From positions 3,021,001-3,085,000 of the forward strand of contig NZ_CAKAKE010000001.1 in the NCBI RefSeq assembly GCF_916618915.1: 64,000 nt of DNA, in the 5' to 3' direction. Numbering within the stretch: position 1 is the stretch's first letter; every line of letters starts with the position of its first letter. The notes under the pieces are model-generated. The model saw only the letters and a list, made by a program, of their open reading frames with translations, made no database searches and was not told where the DNA came from. This stretch comes from Stenotrophomonas sp. Marseille-Q4652. GTDB taxonomy: Bacteria; Pseudomonadota; Gammaproteobacteria; Xanthomonadales; Xanthomonadaceae. Below are positions 1 through 7,848 of the stretch, in pieces. The translations under genes were made by a program, and so were the position numbers.

Positions 1-1
1 G

Positions 2-397
2 AGCTCGCAGAGCATGTCCACCAACATGATCAGCTTCTTCGTTGCGGTATCGGTGGCGCTGGGCATTGCCAGCGTGCTGGCGGTGAGCGTGGCCCAGCGC
101 ACCCGCGAGATCGGCATCCTGCGCGCGATGGGCACGCGCCGCCGGCAGATGCTGCAGGTGTTCCTGATCCAGGACGCGGTGCTGGGCCTGCTGGGCTCGG
201 CGGTGGGCGCGTTCGCCGGCTGGGCACTGGTCGCTGCGTTCAATACCTTCGGGCCCAAGCTGTTCGTGATCGACCTGTCGCCGGTGCTGATCGTGGCGGC
301 GATGATCCTGGCCACCGTGGCCGGCATGGGCGCCGCACTGGTACCGGCCTGGCGCGCATCGCGCATGGACCCGGTGGAGGCCATCCGCCATGCCTGA
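2..397 (+). CDS. FtsX-family ABC transporter permease, C-terminal part (5' end outside window)
   Basis: The reading frame is open from the first bases, so the gene begins upstream of the window. What remains is the C-terminal FtsX domain. It has a membrane helix, then the cytoplasmic stretch [20 protein letters not shown] that is typical of LolC/LolE and MacB-type permeases, then two more hydrophobic segments and the usual ending [17 protein letters not shown]. The ATPase gene starts 8 bases before this stop codon, so the two are translationally coupled. Such permeases work as non-canonical ABC systems that move lipoproteins or other envelope substrates in the outer part of the inner membrane. 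With the N-terminus missing, LolC/E and MacB-like export cannot be told apart. Confidence 0.85.
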   Translation, partial: SSQSMSTNMISFFVAVSVALGIASVLAVSVAQRTREIGILRAMGTRRRQMLQVFLIQDAVLGLLGSAVGAFAGWALVAAFNTFGPKLFVIDLSPVLIVAAMILATVAGMGAALVPAWRASRMDPVEAIRHA

Positions 398-1139
398 GTC
401 GAGGGAAGTCCTGCGGCTGGAAGGCCTGCGCAAGTCCTACAACATCGGCCAGCCCAACGACGTCGAGGTGCTCCATGGCATCGACCTGCGCCTGGACAGC
501 GCCGACTTCGCCGCGCTGGTCGGGCCATCGGGATCGGGCAAGTCGACCCTGCTCAACCTGATCGGCCTGCTGGACTCGCCGACCTCCGGCGAGCTGTACC
601 TGGACGGACAGCCGACCCGCACCATGGACGACGAGGCACGCACCGCGCTGCGCGGGCGCCACATCGGCTTCGTGTTCCAGTTCCACCACCTGATCGGGGC
701 CTTCACCGCGCTGGAAAACGTGCTGATGCCCTCGATGATGGCCCACGGCAAGCCGAGCGCGGAGATGCTGGATCGCGCCCGCGAGCTGCTGGCCGCGGTC
801 GGCCTGGAGAAGCTCGCCGACCGTCGCCCCGACCAGCTTTCCGGTGGCCAGCAGCAACGCGTGGCCATTGCCCGTGCGCTGGTGACCCGGCCCTCGCTGC
901 TGCTGGCCGACGAGCCGACCGGCAACCTCGATACGAAGACCGCCGCCGATGTGTTCGAGCTGCTGCGCGACTTCAACGCCCGCTTCGGCTGTGCGGTGCT
1001 GGTGGTCACCCACGATCCGCGCCTGGCCGAGACCTGCGACCGCACCCTCACCCTGGTCGATGGCGAGGTGGTGTCCGACGAGCGCACGGCGCACGAGGAT
1101 CCGGCAGCGGAAAGCGAGGGCGCGCAAGCCGGCAGCTGA
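390..1139 (+). CDS. ABC transporter ATP-binding protein, LolD/MacB-like
   Basis: This 249-residue ATPase has all the nucleotide-binding motifs: Walker [10 protein letters not shown] near residue 47, the signature LSGGQQQR, Walker [13 protein letters not shown] and the switch histidine in VVTHD. The sequence ADEPTGNLD and the length are typical of the LolD/MacB/FtsE subgroup that pairs with FtsX-type permeases, and the upstream permease gene overlaps this start (ATGCCTGA). It should power the permease in the inner membrane. The C-terminal tail of about 25 residues is acidic and low in complexity. The substrate is not indicated; LolD of the lipoprotein pathway is possible but not shown. Confidence 0.9.
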   Translation: MPESREVLRLEGLRKSYNIGQPNDVEVLHGIDLRLDSADFAALVGPSGSGKSTLLNLIGLLDSPTSGELYLDGQPTRTMDDEARTALRGRHIGFVFQFHHLIGAFTALENVLMPSMMAHGKPSAEMLDRARELLAAVGLEKLADRRPDQLSGGQQQRVAIARALVTRPSLLLADEPTGNLDTKTAADVFELLRDFNARFGCAVLVVTHDPRLAETCDRTLTLVDGEVVSDERTAHEDPAAESEGAQAGS

Positions 1140-1424
1140 GCCTGCTTTCTGCGCCGGGTGGTGCTCGCCATGTGCTGCGTCCGCAATCCTCGACGGGAGC
1201 CCTGGCCGCCCCGGTAACGGATGTTTGCGGACTGACAGTGCAGGCGGAAGCAGGAGCGCGGTGGCCAGTTCTGCGGACACGGCCCGGGTTCTCAAGCCAT
1301 TCGATCCTTGTGCCTGTGAAGCAAACACCTCAACGACACGGGCGGTGACGTAGACAGGGCGGCTAAAGCAGGGCCGCTTCCTGCCGATACAATCCTCTGC
1401 CTCCACAAACGCGGTAACACCGGC

Positions 1425-2186
1425 ATGTCCTCCTCCGTTACCCGTACTGGATGCGCGCTCTGCCGTGACGCGCAACCGCTGCCCTTCGAGTTCAGCTACG
1501 CGTTCCAGCCCATCGTCGATGTGCGGGCGCGCAGCGTGTTCGCGCACGAGGCTCTGGTGCGCGGCCCGGCCGGCGAGCCGGCCGGCACCGTGCTGTCGCG
1601 CATCACCGACGATATCCGCTATTCGTTCGACCAGGCCTGTCGCGAGAAGGCGATACGGATTGCCAGCTCGGTGGAGCTCGATACGTTTTTGTCGATCAAC
1701 TTCCTGCCCAACGCGATCTACCGACCCGAGGTCTGCATCCGCTCCACGCTGTAGGCGGCCAGGCGCTACGGCTTCCCGATCAACCGGATCATCTTCGAGT
1801 CGGTGGAAGGCGAGCAGGTCAACGACGGCAAGTGGCTTGCCGAGATCTTCGGCGAGTACAAGCGCATCGGTTTCCAGACCGCCATCGACGACTTCGGCGC
1901 CGGGTTCGCCGGACTGAACCTGCTGGCCGACTTCCAGCCCGACCTGGTCAAGCTGGACATGGCCCTGGTCCGTGGCATCGACCAGGGCAAGGCCCGCCAG
2001 GCGATCGTCGCTGGCGTGGTGTCGATGTGCGCGCAGCTGGACATCGACGTCATCGCCGAGGGCATCGAGACCCACGACGAAGCGCAATGCCTGTCCGACC
2101 TCGGTATCCACCTGATGCAGGGCTACTGGTTCGGCCGCCCGCAGTTCGAGCGGGCGACCGACGGTGCGGCGATTGCCTGGATCTGA
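1425..2186 (+). pseudogene. EAL-domain c-di-GMP phosphodiesterase interrupted by an in-frame TAG
   Basis: One frame from 1425 to 2186 encodes a complete stand-alone EAL domain of about 253 residues, but codon 110 (1752-1754) is TAG. Before the stop are FQPIVD and the signature EALVRG. After it, in the same frame, come IFESVEGEQV, the metal-binding DDFGAGFAGLNLL, VIAEGIET and QGYWFGRP, so every catalytic element is present apart from the stop. The sequence is closest in style to the EAL halves of BLUF-EAL (YcgF-like) proteins. Intact, it would hydrolyse cyclic di-GMP. As read, only a 109-residue fragment is made. A single-base change (for example from CAG or GAG) explains it; a sequencing error is the main alternative. 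The 285 bases upstream hold no gene that I can support. Confidence 0.8.
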
Positions 2187-2303
2187 TCCAGTCGTGCCCG
2201 CAGGTCTTGCCGACGCCGCGGTATTGCACGCCAAACTTGATTGGGTTCCCGGTTCGAGGGCCCCTCCTGCGTTATAAGAACGCTTCAACTCAGGAGGGTT
2301 CTG

Positions 2304-2738
2304 ATGAAAGGGAAGTCATTGGTTGCTGCGTTGTTGTCCCTTGCCTGTGCGTCATGTGCCACCACTGGGCCGGACTTCGCGGGGCTCTGGTCCTACCGGC
2401 AGGAGTGCCGGTTTGGTCACGTCGCCAATCTGGAGTTGCTTCAGGAAGATGCCCGGATAAGCGGAAGTTGGGATGACGGCACCCGTGTGCGGGGTGAGAG
2501 TGGCTTGCTCAAGGGCACCGTGGAAGGAACTCGCGCACGGGTGTGGTTCTGCTCGGAAACAGCAGACGACCCCAAGCACGCCTGCCCGAATATGGGCCAG
2601 GAAGAAGCTTACCTGGAGCGCGTCGGGGACGCCCTCGTATGGTACCGGGGTGCACAGGAGTACCTGACCCTGCATCGCAACGGAGAAGGCGTGGTGATCC
2701 CCGTCGATGACCGTGACTGTGCTGAGGACGACGAATAA
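2304..2738 (+). CDS. Putative X-Tfi immunity lipoprotein for the downstream effector
   Basis: A small exported protein (144 residues) is encoded immediately before the XVIPCD effector, with a 26-base gap. The start is chosen at 2304 because a strong ribosome site (AGGAGG at 2292-2297) precedes it and because it gives a clean signal peptide, MKGKSLVAALLSLACASC. A cysteine there would be lipidated, although the lipobox is not canonical. The mature part looks beta-rich (FAGLWSYRQ, NLELLQEDARISGSW), carries three further cysteines and ends in a very acidic tail. Periplasmic lipoproteins next to X-Tfe effectors serve as immunity proteins (X-Tfi) against self and sibling intoxication. The role here is inferred from position and topology, not from a recognised family. 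TATAAG at 2273-2278 may be its -10 box. Confidence 0.72.
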   Translation: MKGKSLVAALLSLACASCATTGPDFAGLWSYRQECRFGHVANLELLQEDARISGSWDDGTRVRGESGLLKGTVEGTRARVWFCSETADDPKHACPNMGQEEAYLERVGDALVWYRGAQEYLTLHRNGEGVVIPVDDRDCAEDDE

Positions 2739-2764
2739 GCGAGCAAGGGAAAAGGAATGTCCCG

Positions 2765-4414
2765 ATGAATGTGCCTGCAAACCAGATGAACCCTGCGGTG
2801 CCAGCTGCCGCGGATCTCACCGACTCCGAACTGCGTGCCTTGGCTTACTTCGCCGTGGGCGTGTCTTCCGAAGGAAGCAATGCAGGGCGGGATGTATCAA
2901 ACCGCCTGTCCTTCGCAGGAAGAATCCAGAACGGGATCATGACCCCAGTCGGGAACAGCGGTTTTTCGATTGGAACCCTTCAAATCGATCTGGGACAACG
3001 CCCGGCAGTGGCAACGGCGTTGGTTGATGCATACCAAGCTTGGGCAGCTCGCACGCAGCTTGACTGGGTATTGGGGGAGGCTGGATATGCGCAGACAGTC
3101 CGGGATCTCTCACGAAATGGACGGGCCATTACCGCTGACCATGGTCGGGCCCTGGATGCCGTGGTGAAACAGCGGCTGGATCAATTCCTGCGGTCCGACG
3201 ACGGAATCCGTTTCGTTCATGAGCGCGATGTCGCCCAGGTTGAGCAGCTCATGGGGGGTGTCGTACGCACCGTGAGGCAGACACCACTCTATCAACGATC
3301 CAGCATGGAGGAGCGCGCGCAGCTCATGGTCATGATGATGAAGCTGCAGAACCAGAGTGAAAATCTCTGGGCGCCGCGACTTGTGCGCAACATGGCGAAT
3401 GACTCATATCTGGAAGTAAGTGATGTCAGTCGCGCCATCGACGGGTTGCGGGCACCGAGTGGCGATCAGGACTATATCGAGTCGGGTCGCAATCACGCGG
3501 TCAGCGGTGCTCATGTGTTCAATGGGCTGCGAAGGATGGACGCTGACAATCCACTGCATGAGGCATGGCAGAACGTGCTTGCCAACCCCTTGGTCGACCC
3601 GACGGCGGTGAACGAAGATCAGGCGCGGCCCGCCCTTGCTTCAGAATACGCGGCTGTAAAGACGCTGTTCCTCAACCATGCCCAGGCCCCGGATTTCCTT
3701 GAGGCGCTGGATCGTGGAACGGGTCACGCTTATGGGCGGCCGCGCGCAGAAGGAAGGGCAGGAGCCACCGGAGGTCTCTATGCCTCCGGCGATGACTTCC
3801 CGGTCTGGGCGAGGGGAGGGACTGCTTACTCACGCATAGGAGGCCGTTGGTCTGCTCTGGAGCCCAGCGACCTGACGCGGGTGCGGAACCGGGACGGCAG
3901 TGTGGATCTGAATGTTGAAAGCAATGGGATCCGGACACCCGTGATTCACGCCGACCCTCATGCAGCGCCGTTGCGACCTGTGCAAGGAAATCGCCAAGGT
4001 GGCCAGCAAGTCGACCTGCTCCAAGCAACTGGGTTGGAGCCAAATGGGCTGTTGGCCGAGGCGCGTGCGGGGGTAAATCGTCTCGACGAAAGTTTCGGTC
4101 GAAGGCCGGACGACGTCAGTGATCGCCTGTGCGCCAGTCTGGCGTGCTTGGCCATGCAAAACGGAATGAGTCGGATCGATCACGTGCTACTGAGCTGCGA
4201 AAGCCAGGTCGGCAGGGCCGGGGCGAACATCCTCATCGTGCAGGGTCGTATTGATGATCCGGCGCATCTGCGAGCGCACATGCCTACCGACCTTGCAGCA
4301 CAGACCCCGGTAAGGGAATCGGTCGCAAGATTGCAGGACATTGGGAGGCAGATGGCAGAAGCCCAGGTCTCCGAGAGGGAGCCGCATCTGGCAGGCCAGC
4401 GTTACGGCGCGTAA
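2765..4414 (+). CDS. X-T4SS effector (X-Tfe) with C-terminal XVIPCD and lysozyme-like N-terminal domain
   Basis: This 549-residue protein without a signal peptide ends in an XVIPCD, the domain that VirD4 of the Xanthomonadales killing T4SS recognises. Residues 430-549 show the hallmarks DRLCASLACLAMQNGMSRID, HVLLS, ILIVQGRID and AAQTPV. The N-terminal region (about 20-230) contains a glutamate at 36 in SSEGSN, followed by NSGFSIGTLQIDLGQ at 64-78. That arrangement resembles lysozyme-like peptidoglycan hydrolases, in which a catalytic Glu precedes a GxxQ/D strand. A linker (about 300-420) joins the two. The protein should be injected into the periplasm of competing bacteria and cut their wall. 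The upstream lipoprotein gene is the likely immunity partner. No T4SS genes are in the window. The G+C is visibly lower than in the flanks, which fits transfer. The XVIPCD call is firm; the enzymatic activity is inferred. Confidence 0.85.
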   Translation: MNVPANQMNPAVPAAADLTDSELRALAYFAVGVSSEGSNAGRDVSNRLSFAGRIQNGIMTPVGNSGFSIGTLQIDLGQRPAVATALVDAYQAWAARTQLDWVLGEAGYAQTVRDLSRNGRAITADHGRALDAVVKQRLDQFLRSDDGIRFVHERDVAQVEQLMGGVVRTVRQTPLYQRSSMEERAQLMVMMMKLQNQSENLWAPRLVRNMANDSYLEVSDVSRAIDGLRAPSGDQDYIESGRNHAVSGAHVFNGLRRMDADNPLHEAWQNVLANPLVDPTAVNEDQARPALASEYAAVKTLFLNHAQAPDFLEALDRGTGHAYGRPRAEGRAGATGGLYASGDDFPVWARGGTAYSRIGGRWSALEPSDLTRVRNRDGSVDLNVESNGIRTPVIHADPHAAPLRPVQGNRQGGQQVDLLQATGLEPNGLLAEARAGVNRLDESFGRRPDDVSDRLCASLACLAMQNGMSRIDHVLLSCESQVGRAGANILIVQGRIDDPAHLRAHMPTDLAAQTPVRESVARLQDIGRQMAEAQVSEREPHLAGQRYGA

Positions 4415-4477
4415 GACGGTGCTTGCAGGGGCACGTCGGTGATTGGGCCCGGCAGGCTTCTGTCCCCGAGGCAGGGC

Positions 4478-4503
4478 CAAGCGGCAGCTACAAGCGGCAG
4501 CTA
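4478..4503 (+). repeat. Tandem 13-bp repeat, two exact copies
   Basis: The unit CAAGCGGCAGCTA occurs twice head to tail and is followed by the start of a third copy (CAAG). It lies just downstream of the effector gene. It may reflect slipped-strand duplication; no function is evident. Confidence 0.7.
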
Positions 4504-4584
4504 CAAGTACATGTAGCACCCCTCTTTGGTGAGACCGGGAACTCCGAGTTCTCATTGCTTTTACCACGCGCAGTAGCCAAGTTT

Positions 4585-4620
4585 GTGAGAGGCCGGGCCC
4601 CGTCGGTTTCCGCCTCTCAC
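4585..4620. repeat. Inverted repeat, 9-bp perfect arms
   Basis: GTGAGAGGC at 4585-4593 is the exact reverse complement of GCCTCTCAC at 4612-4620, with an 18-base G+C-rich loop. It could fold as a hairpin in RNA. There is no T-run after it, so it is not a good intrinsic terminator. It sits 40 bases before the DUF4287 remnant and may be an old regulatory or junction element. Confidence 0.4.
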
Positions 4621-4659
4621 TGCTCCTTGTACCCATTGCCGTGCCCCAAGGAGACCGTC

Positions 4660-4743
4660 GTGAGTCCGAGCCCAGGGACCAAAGGTCCCGCCGCGTACTT
4701 TCCCTCCATCGAGCGTACTTACGGCAAGCCCGTCGCGCACTAG
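4660..4743 (+). pseudogene. Truncated remnant of a DUF4287-family gene
   Basis: A GTG start preceded by AAGGAG at 4648-4653 opens a 27-codon frame that includes KGPAAYFPSIERTYGKPVAH. This matches the opening of DUF4287-type proteins, which characteristically read KGPxxYFPSIExxYGxPI and then continue for at least another forty residues. Here a TAG follows at once and no later frame restores the family sequence. I read it as the 5' stub of a gene whose remainder was lost. The function of DUF4287 proteins is unknown to me. Confidence 0.6.
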
Positions 4744-4877
4744 ATGGCTGTGTTCGATCAGGCAGGAGTATCGGCATCGGGCGCGGGTTGTACTGCTGAG
4801 GGACCAGCCGCCACCCTTAGTTGACCGATGGCTGCCCGTGGCCCGCGATAACCGCGGGTCAGCGGACCCCCGCTGCG

Positions 4878-5156
4878 TCAGCGGCGATAGGGATCCACAC
4901 GCGGGTCGACGCGGGAATCCACGCGCGGGTCAGCCGGGGCGACCACGACCGGTGCCGGTGCCGGCGTGGCGGCGATGCGCGCGGCCAGCTCGTTTGCGCG
5001 GCGTTGTTCGGTGATCAGTTCGCGCAGCAGCGGCTTGATCCCGAACAGCGCGAACGGTACCAGGATCCACAGAATGGTCAGGATCAGCGCAAAGATCGCG
5101 CCGACGATCATCAGCACGTTCATTCCGGTGTAAGCGGCAGAGGCGGTGGCGAGCAT
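4878..5156 (-). CDS. Small single-pass membrane protein of unknown function
   Basis: The 92-residue start at 5156 is preferred over longer versions because GAGGAG lies 8 bases upstream of it. After a short N-terminus comes one long hydrophobic helix (about residues 9-40, VLMIVGAIFALILTILWILV). A charged segment, LLRELITEQRRANELAARIA, likely forms a short coiled coil. The tail is rich in proline and alanine and ends in repeats of DPRVD (ADPRVDSRVDPRVDPYRR). I do not recognise the family. It stands alone between an apparently decayed region and the depolymerase gene, and both it and that gene read leftward. Confidence 0.65.
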   Translation of the reverse strand: MLATASAAYTGMNVLMIVGAIFALILTILWILVPFALFGIKPLLRELITEQRRANELAARIAATPAPAPVVVAPADPRVDSRVDPRVDPYRR

Positions 5157-5302
5157 GGGGCTTTCTCCTCGATTGGGGAACGCCAGCCTGCGGGGAGGCA
5201 TGTCGCCGTCGCGTGGAAGTGCCCGCGGGGCGCCACTCCTTCCAGAAAGCCCGCTCAGCCTGGTGCCAACGCGAGCCGCGAGCGGCCCACGCCGAGGCTA
5301 CT

Positions 5303-6448
5303 TCAGCGGTTCGCCGCCGGCCCGTGGACACCGCCATAACCACTGGCGCAGTTGGTCGTACATGACGTGGTGAGCATGTTGCGGATGATCACCCCCGTGT
5401 TTGCCAACGAGCGGAAGTGGCCCACTCCGCCGCTGGTGTCGCCGCCACCTGCGTTGAAGGGCATGCCATCGGCCCAGTTCCAGTCGTAGCTGTAGCTGCT
5501 GTTGCCGAAGCCGACATCCACCTGCGCCATTACATTGGTCCGACTGTTGAACAACGCACCGTTGGGACAGGTGACCGCGCCATTGGTGGTGAAGCAGTGC
5601 ACCTGGCCGTAGAGGCCGGCGGTAACGGTGTAGAAGCTCACCGAGGTCCAGCTGGCGGGCAAGGTCCGCAGCGAGCCCGTGCCGCTGCCGGTCCAGCGGT
5701 TGTAGCCGTAGTAGGTCACCCCGGTGCTGGGGTACAGGCCAAAGGTGTAGTAGTTGTACGGATATACCCACGCCTCGGCGTTGCAGGTTGGCGCCAGCGC
5801 ATTCTGGTACCCGGTGTAGAGACAGGTCTGCAGGCCGCGGATGCCGCCGCCGATATTGATGAAGCGGCGCACGCTGCCCTGGTAACCGTGGTACTTCATC
5901 ATCGCCAGCGCCATGGTGCTGCCCAGCGAATGCGCCACGATGTCGACCTGGGACTTGCCGGTGTAGGTCTTGACCCTGTCGATGAAGGTCTTGAGTACGT
6001 TGTAGCTGTAAGGCTCGTGGTAATTGATCTGGGGCGTCTTGCGTTCGTCCACCGACAGATAGGTCACGCCGAACAGCTCGCAGTCATTGTAGCCGGCGGC
6101 CTTGAGCTCCTCATACACGGAGCGTGTCGGTTTGCTGTAGCCGTTCACCGCGCCCGGTGGCATGTCGAAGCTCAGCGCGTTGTCGCCATTGCCATGGATG
6201 AAGACCACCGGCGTGCGGCTGGCGGTGCAGCTGCCACCCCCGAAACCGCCATAGCCCACGCCTGGATTGAAGCCACCGGCGTACTGCGTCTGGGTGCCCT
6301 GGCAGGTGAAGCCATTGTTGGAGCCGCAGTCCAGGGCGGAAGCATTCCCTGCCCACAGGCCCGCCAGCGCCATGCAGCCGGCGACCAGCCAGCACAGCGG
6401 ACGAGCGATTATCGTGCGAGGCTGCGTGGTCCGCGTTGCTTGCGTCAT
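5303..6448 (-). CDS. PhaZ7-like extracellular poly(3-hydroxybutyrate) depolymerase
   Basis: The start at 6448 gives a 381-residue precursor with a signal peptide cut after NASA (residue 38), and GGGAGGG stands upstream. The mature protein resembles, as I recall it, PhaZ7 of Paucimonas lemoignei, the depolymerase of amorphous PHB that has no separate substrate-binding domain. Shared segments include GTQTQYAGGF, GVGYGGFGGGSC, FIHGNGDN and DGMPFNAGGGDT. The lipase box is AHSLG with Ser174, which is position 136 of the mature chain, and the histidine in GVGHFR is mature position 306; both numbers equal the PhaZ7 catalytic residues. At the place of the third residue (Asp242 in PhaZ7) this protein reads AGLYGQ with no aspartate. 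It should act outside the cell on PHB granules or related esters. No PHB genes are nearby. Confidence 0.85.
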   Translation of the reverse strand: MTQATRTTQPRTIIARPLCWLVAGCMALAGLWAGNASALDCGSNNGFTCQGTQTQYAGGFNPGVGYGGFGGGSCTASRTPVVFIHGNGDNALSFDMPPGAVNGYSKPTRSVYEELKAAGYNDCELFGVTYLSVDERKTPQINYHEPYSYNVLKTFIDRVKTYTGKSQVDIVAHSLGSTMALAMMKYHGYQGSVRRFINIGGGIRGLQTCLYTGYQNALAPTCNAEAWVYPYNYYTFGLYPSTGVTYYGYNRWTGSGTGSLRTLPASWTSVSFYTVTAGLYGQVHCFTTNGAVTCPNGALFNSRTNVMAQVDVGFGNSSYSYDWNWADGMPFNAGGGDTSGGVGHFRSLANTGVIIRNMLTTSCTTNCASGYGGVHGPAANR

Positions 6449-6664
6449 GGCGAGCCCTCCCAGGCGCCTTGGTGACCGGCCCATGCTTCCCATGTGCAAT
6501 GCACCAAGGCATTGGACGAAAGGACAGGGGGGGAATGCTGAAGCAGGGGGCGAGAGCTCCAGCCTCGCGCTGGCGCAGGGCTTCATCGCGAATCAACCCG
6601 GCCATTGATCTCATGCGTTCTGTAGTAGCCCTTTCCACCAACAGCCCTGTCCCAAGGAGCAACC

Positions 6665-7027
6665 ATGCGATCCCTCCCAGTCCTTTCGTCCAGGATGTCC
6701 GCGTGCCTGGTGCTGGCAACCGTGTCCTGCGCCACCACCCGCGGGTCGGCTTCAGAAGGCGGCAGCACCGTCACCATTGAAGGAGTCGTGGCGTCCATCG
6801 ACACCCAGCCGTGGACCTACGATGGGCACGCGGTAGTGCAGGTCGACGTTGTCGGCCGCGGGCGCGTGGCAGTGCAGCTGCCGGCACGCTGGAACCTCTG
6901 TCAGGCCGCGCCGGTAGACGTACAGGCGCTGGCCGTGGGAACGCGTGTCCAGGCTGTCGGATCGGCTGAAGGGGATGGCGCGATTACCGTCTGCAGCGAC
7001 GCCGCGCACCGGCTCGTTCCGCTCTGA
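6665..7027 (+). CDS. Small putative lipoprotein, unknown function
   Basis: This 120-residue protein has AAGGAG 6 bases before its ATG. A hydrophobic N-terminus, CLVLATVSCATT, suggests a lipoprotein signal, although the lipobox is poor. The rest is compact and beta-rich (VTIEGVVASIDTQPW, AVVQVDVVGRGRVAVQLPA, VGTRVQAVGSAEG) and recalls small OB-like folds. It has two cysteines near the C-terminus. It is divergent from the depolymerase gene, with 216 bases between them that hold no other gene. I cannot assign a family. Confidence 0.65.
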   Translation: MRSLPVLSSRMSACLVLATVSCATTRGSASEGGSTVTIEGVVASIDTQPWTYDGHAVVQVDVVGRGRVAVQLPARWNLCQAAPVDVQALAVGTRVQAVGSAEGDGAITVCSDAAHRLVPL

Positions 7028-7081
7028 CGCGCGCATCGGACTACGCGTGCAGTTCAGAGCTCAAATCCGATTGCAGCGGGG

Positions 7082-7249
7082 CTGATCGCCCTTACGGTGA
7101 AGTGGGGTTTCAAGGACGTCCGGTTCAGCTCTGACGGACAGGTCGTGACCCTCACTACCTGCGAGTGGTGGTGCCTTGTGAAGTCGGAGACGAGGCTGCA
7201 ATCCACTTCGCGCGACTGGCTGCAGTTGGAAGGTGAGATCACGCTCTGA
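7082..7249 (+). pseudogene. Possible remnant of a small protein gene without a start codon
   Basis: From about 7082 to the TGA at 7247-7249 one frame gives a protein-like sequence, including VKWGFKDVRFSSDGQVV and SRDWLQLEGEITL, with two Trp-rich and Cys-containing segments. Upstream, the frame runs back to the stop of the preceding lipoprotein gene without ATG, GTG or TTG and without a ribosome site. It may be the tail of a lost gene, or an open frame by chance. The other bases between 7028 and 7337 show no feature. Confidence 0.3.
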
Positions 7250-7337
7250 GCCGGAGCCCCAAGGCAGGGCATCGTTCGCGACGTTCGGTTTGCACCCTCG
7301 GCGGTATGTTCGGGAAACACTCGACGAGGTGTTTGCC

Positions 7338-7826
7338 ATGCAAATCGAAGGTTCCTGCCACTGCGGCAACGTGCGCTTCCGCTGCCAGGCCTACGCGCCG
7401 GTGCCGTTCCTGCAGTGCTACTGCTCGATCTGCCGCAAGACCGCCGGTGGCAGTGGCAGTGCGATCAACCTGGGAGCGCGCGCCGATACGCTGGAGGTGG
7501 AAGGGCGCGAGCACCTTGGCGTGTACCGGGCAAAGCTCGGCGAGGATGATGGCAACTGCCGCATCAGTTCCGGGCAGCGGCATTTCTGTACCGGCTGCGG
7601 CAGCGCGTTGTGGCTGTTTGATCCGGAGTGGCCCGATCTGGTCCACCCGCATGCCTCGGCGATCGACACTCCGCTACCGGTGCCGCCGGAGCGGCTGCAC
7701 ATCTTCCTCGACTCCAAGGCCAACTGGGTGCAGGTTCCCGAAGGGCCGGGCGAGGTGCATGTGCAGCAGCTTCCCGATGTCTCGCTGGAAGAGTGGCACC
7801 GCCGCCACGGGCTGCTGGACCCGTAG
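7338..7826 (+). CDS. GFA-family (CENP-V/GFA fold) zinc protein
   Basis: The 162-residue protein starts at MQIEGSCHCGNVRF, the standard opening of GFA (glutathione-dependent formaldehyde-activating) proteins. Longer versions upstream are not coding-like. Zinc ligands are visible in CHCG, in CYCSICRK and in CTGCGSALW. Members bind zinc, and a few bind glutathione. Most have no proven reaction, so an enzymatic role with formaldehyde should not be assumed. It is transcribed alone, converging on the diguanylate cyclase gene, and the 22-base gap leaves no room for separate terminators. Confidence 0.85.
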   Translation: MQIEGSCHCGNVRFRCQAYAPVPFLQCYCSICRKTAGGSGSAINLGARADTLEVEGREHLGVYRAKLGEDDGNCRISSGQRHFCTGCGSALWLFDPEWPDLVHPHASAIDTPLPVPPERLHIFLDSKANWVQVPEGPGEVHVQQLPDVSLEEWHRRHGLLDP

Positions 7827-7848
7827 GCGGTGTAGCGCCCCGCGGCCT

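Larger units (their letters stand above)
4415..4877. other. Gene-poor stretch downstream of the effector gene
   Basis: No intact gene is supported between the effector stop and the next gene. The stretch is less G+C-rich than its surroundings and contains a 13-base tandem repeat, a 9-base inverted repeat and a DUF4287 gene remnant, listed separately. It looks like a junction left by gene turnover beside the effector locus. Confidence 0.5.

Noticed and set aside
1752..1754. Recoding of TAG as an amino acid
   Set aside because: At least three other genes in the window end normally at TAG, so a genome-wide reassignment is not supported. Local readthrough remains open.
240..2288. A 682-codon leftward open frame opposite the ABC and EAL genes
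   Set aside because: It lies antisense to well-supported genes, and its composition (H, R, Q, G-rich, no motifs) is that of a shadow in high-G+C DNA. The same holds for the long antisense frames at 22538-25492, 35051-38089, 19976-21847, 45991-47943 and 47873-49285.
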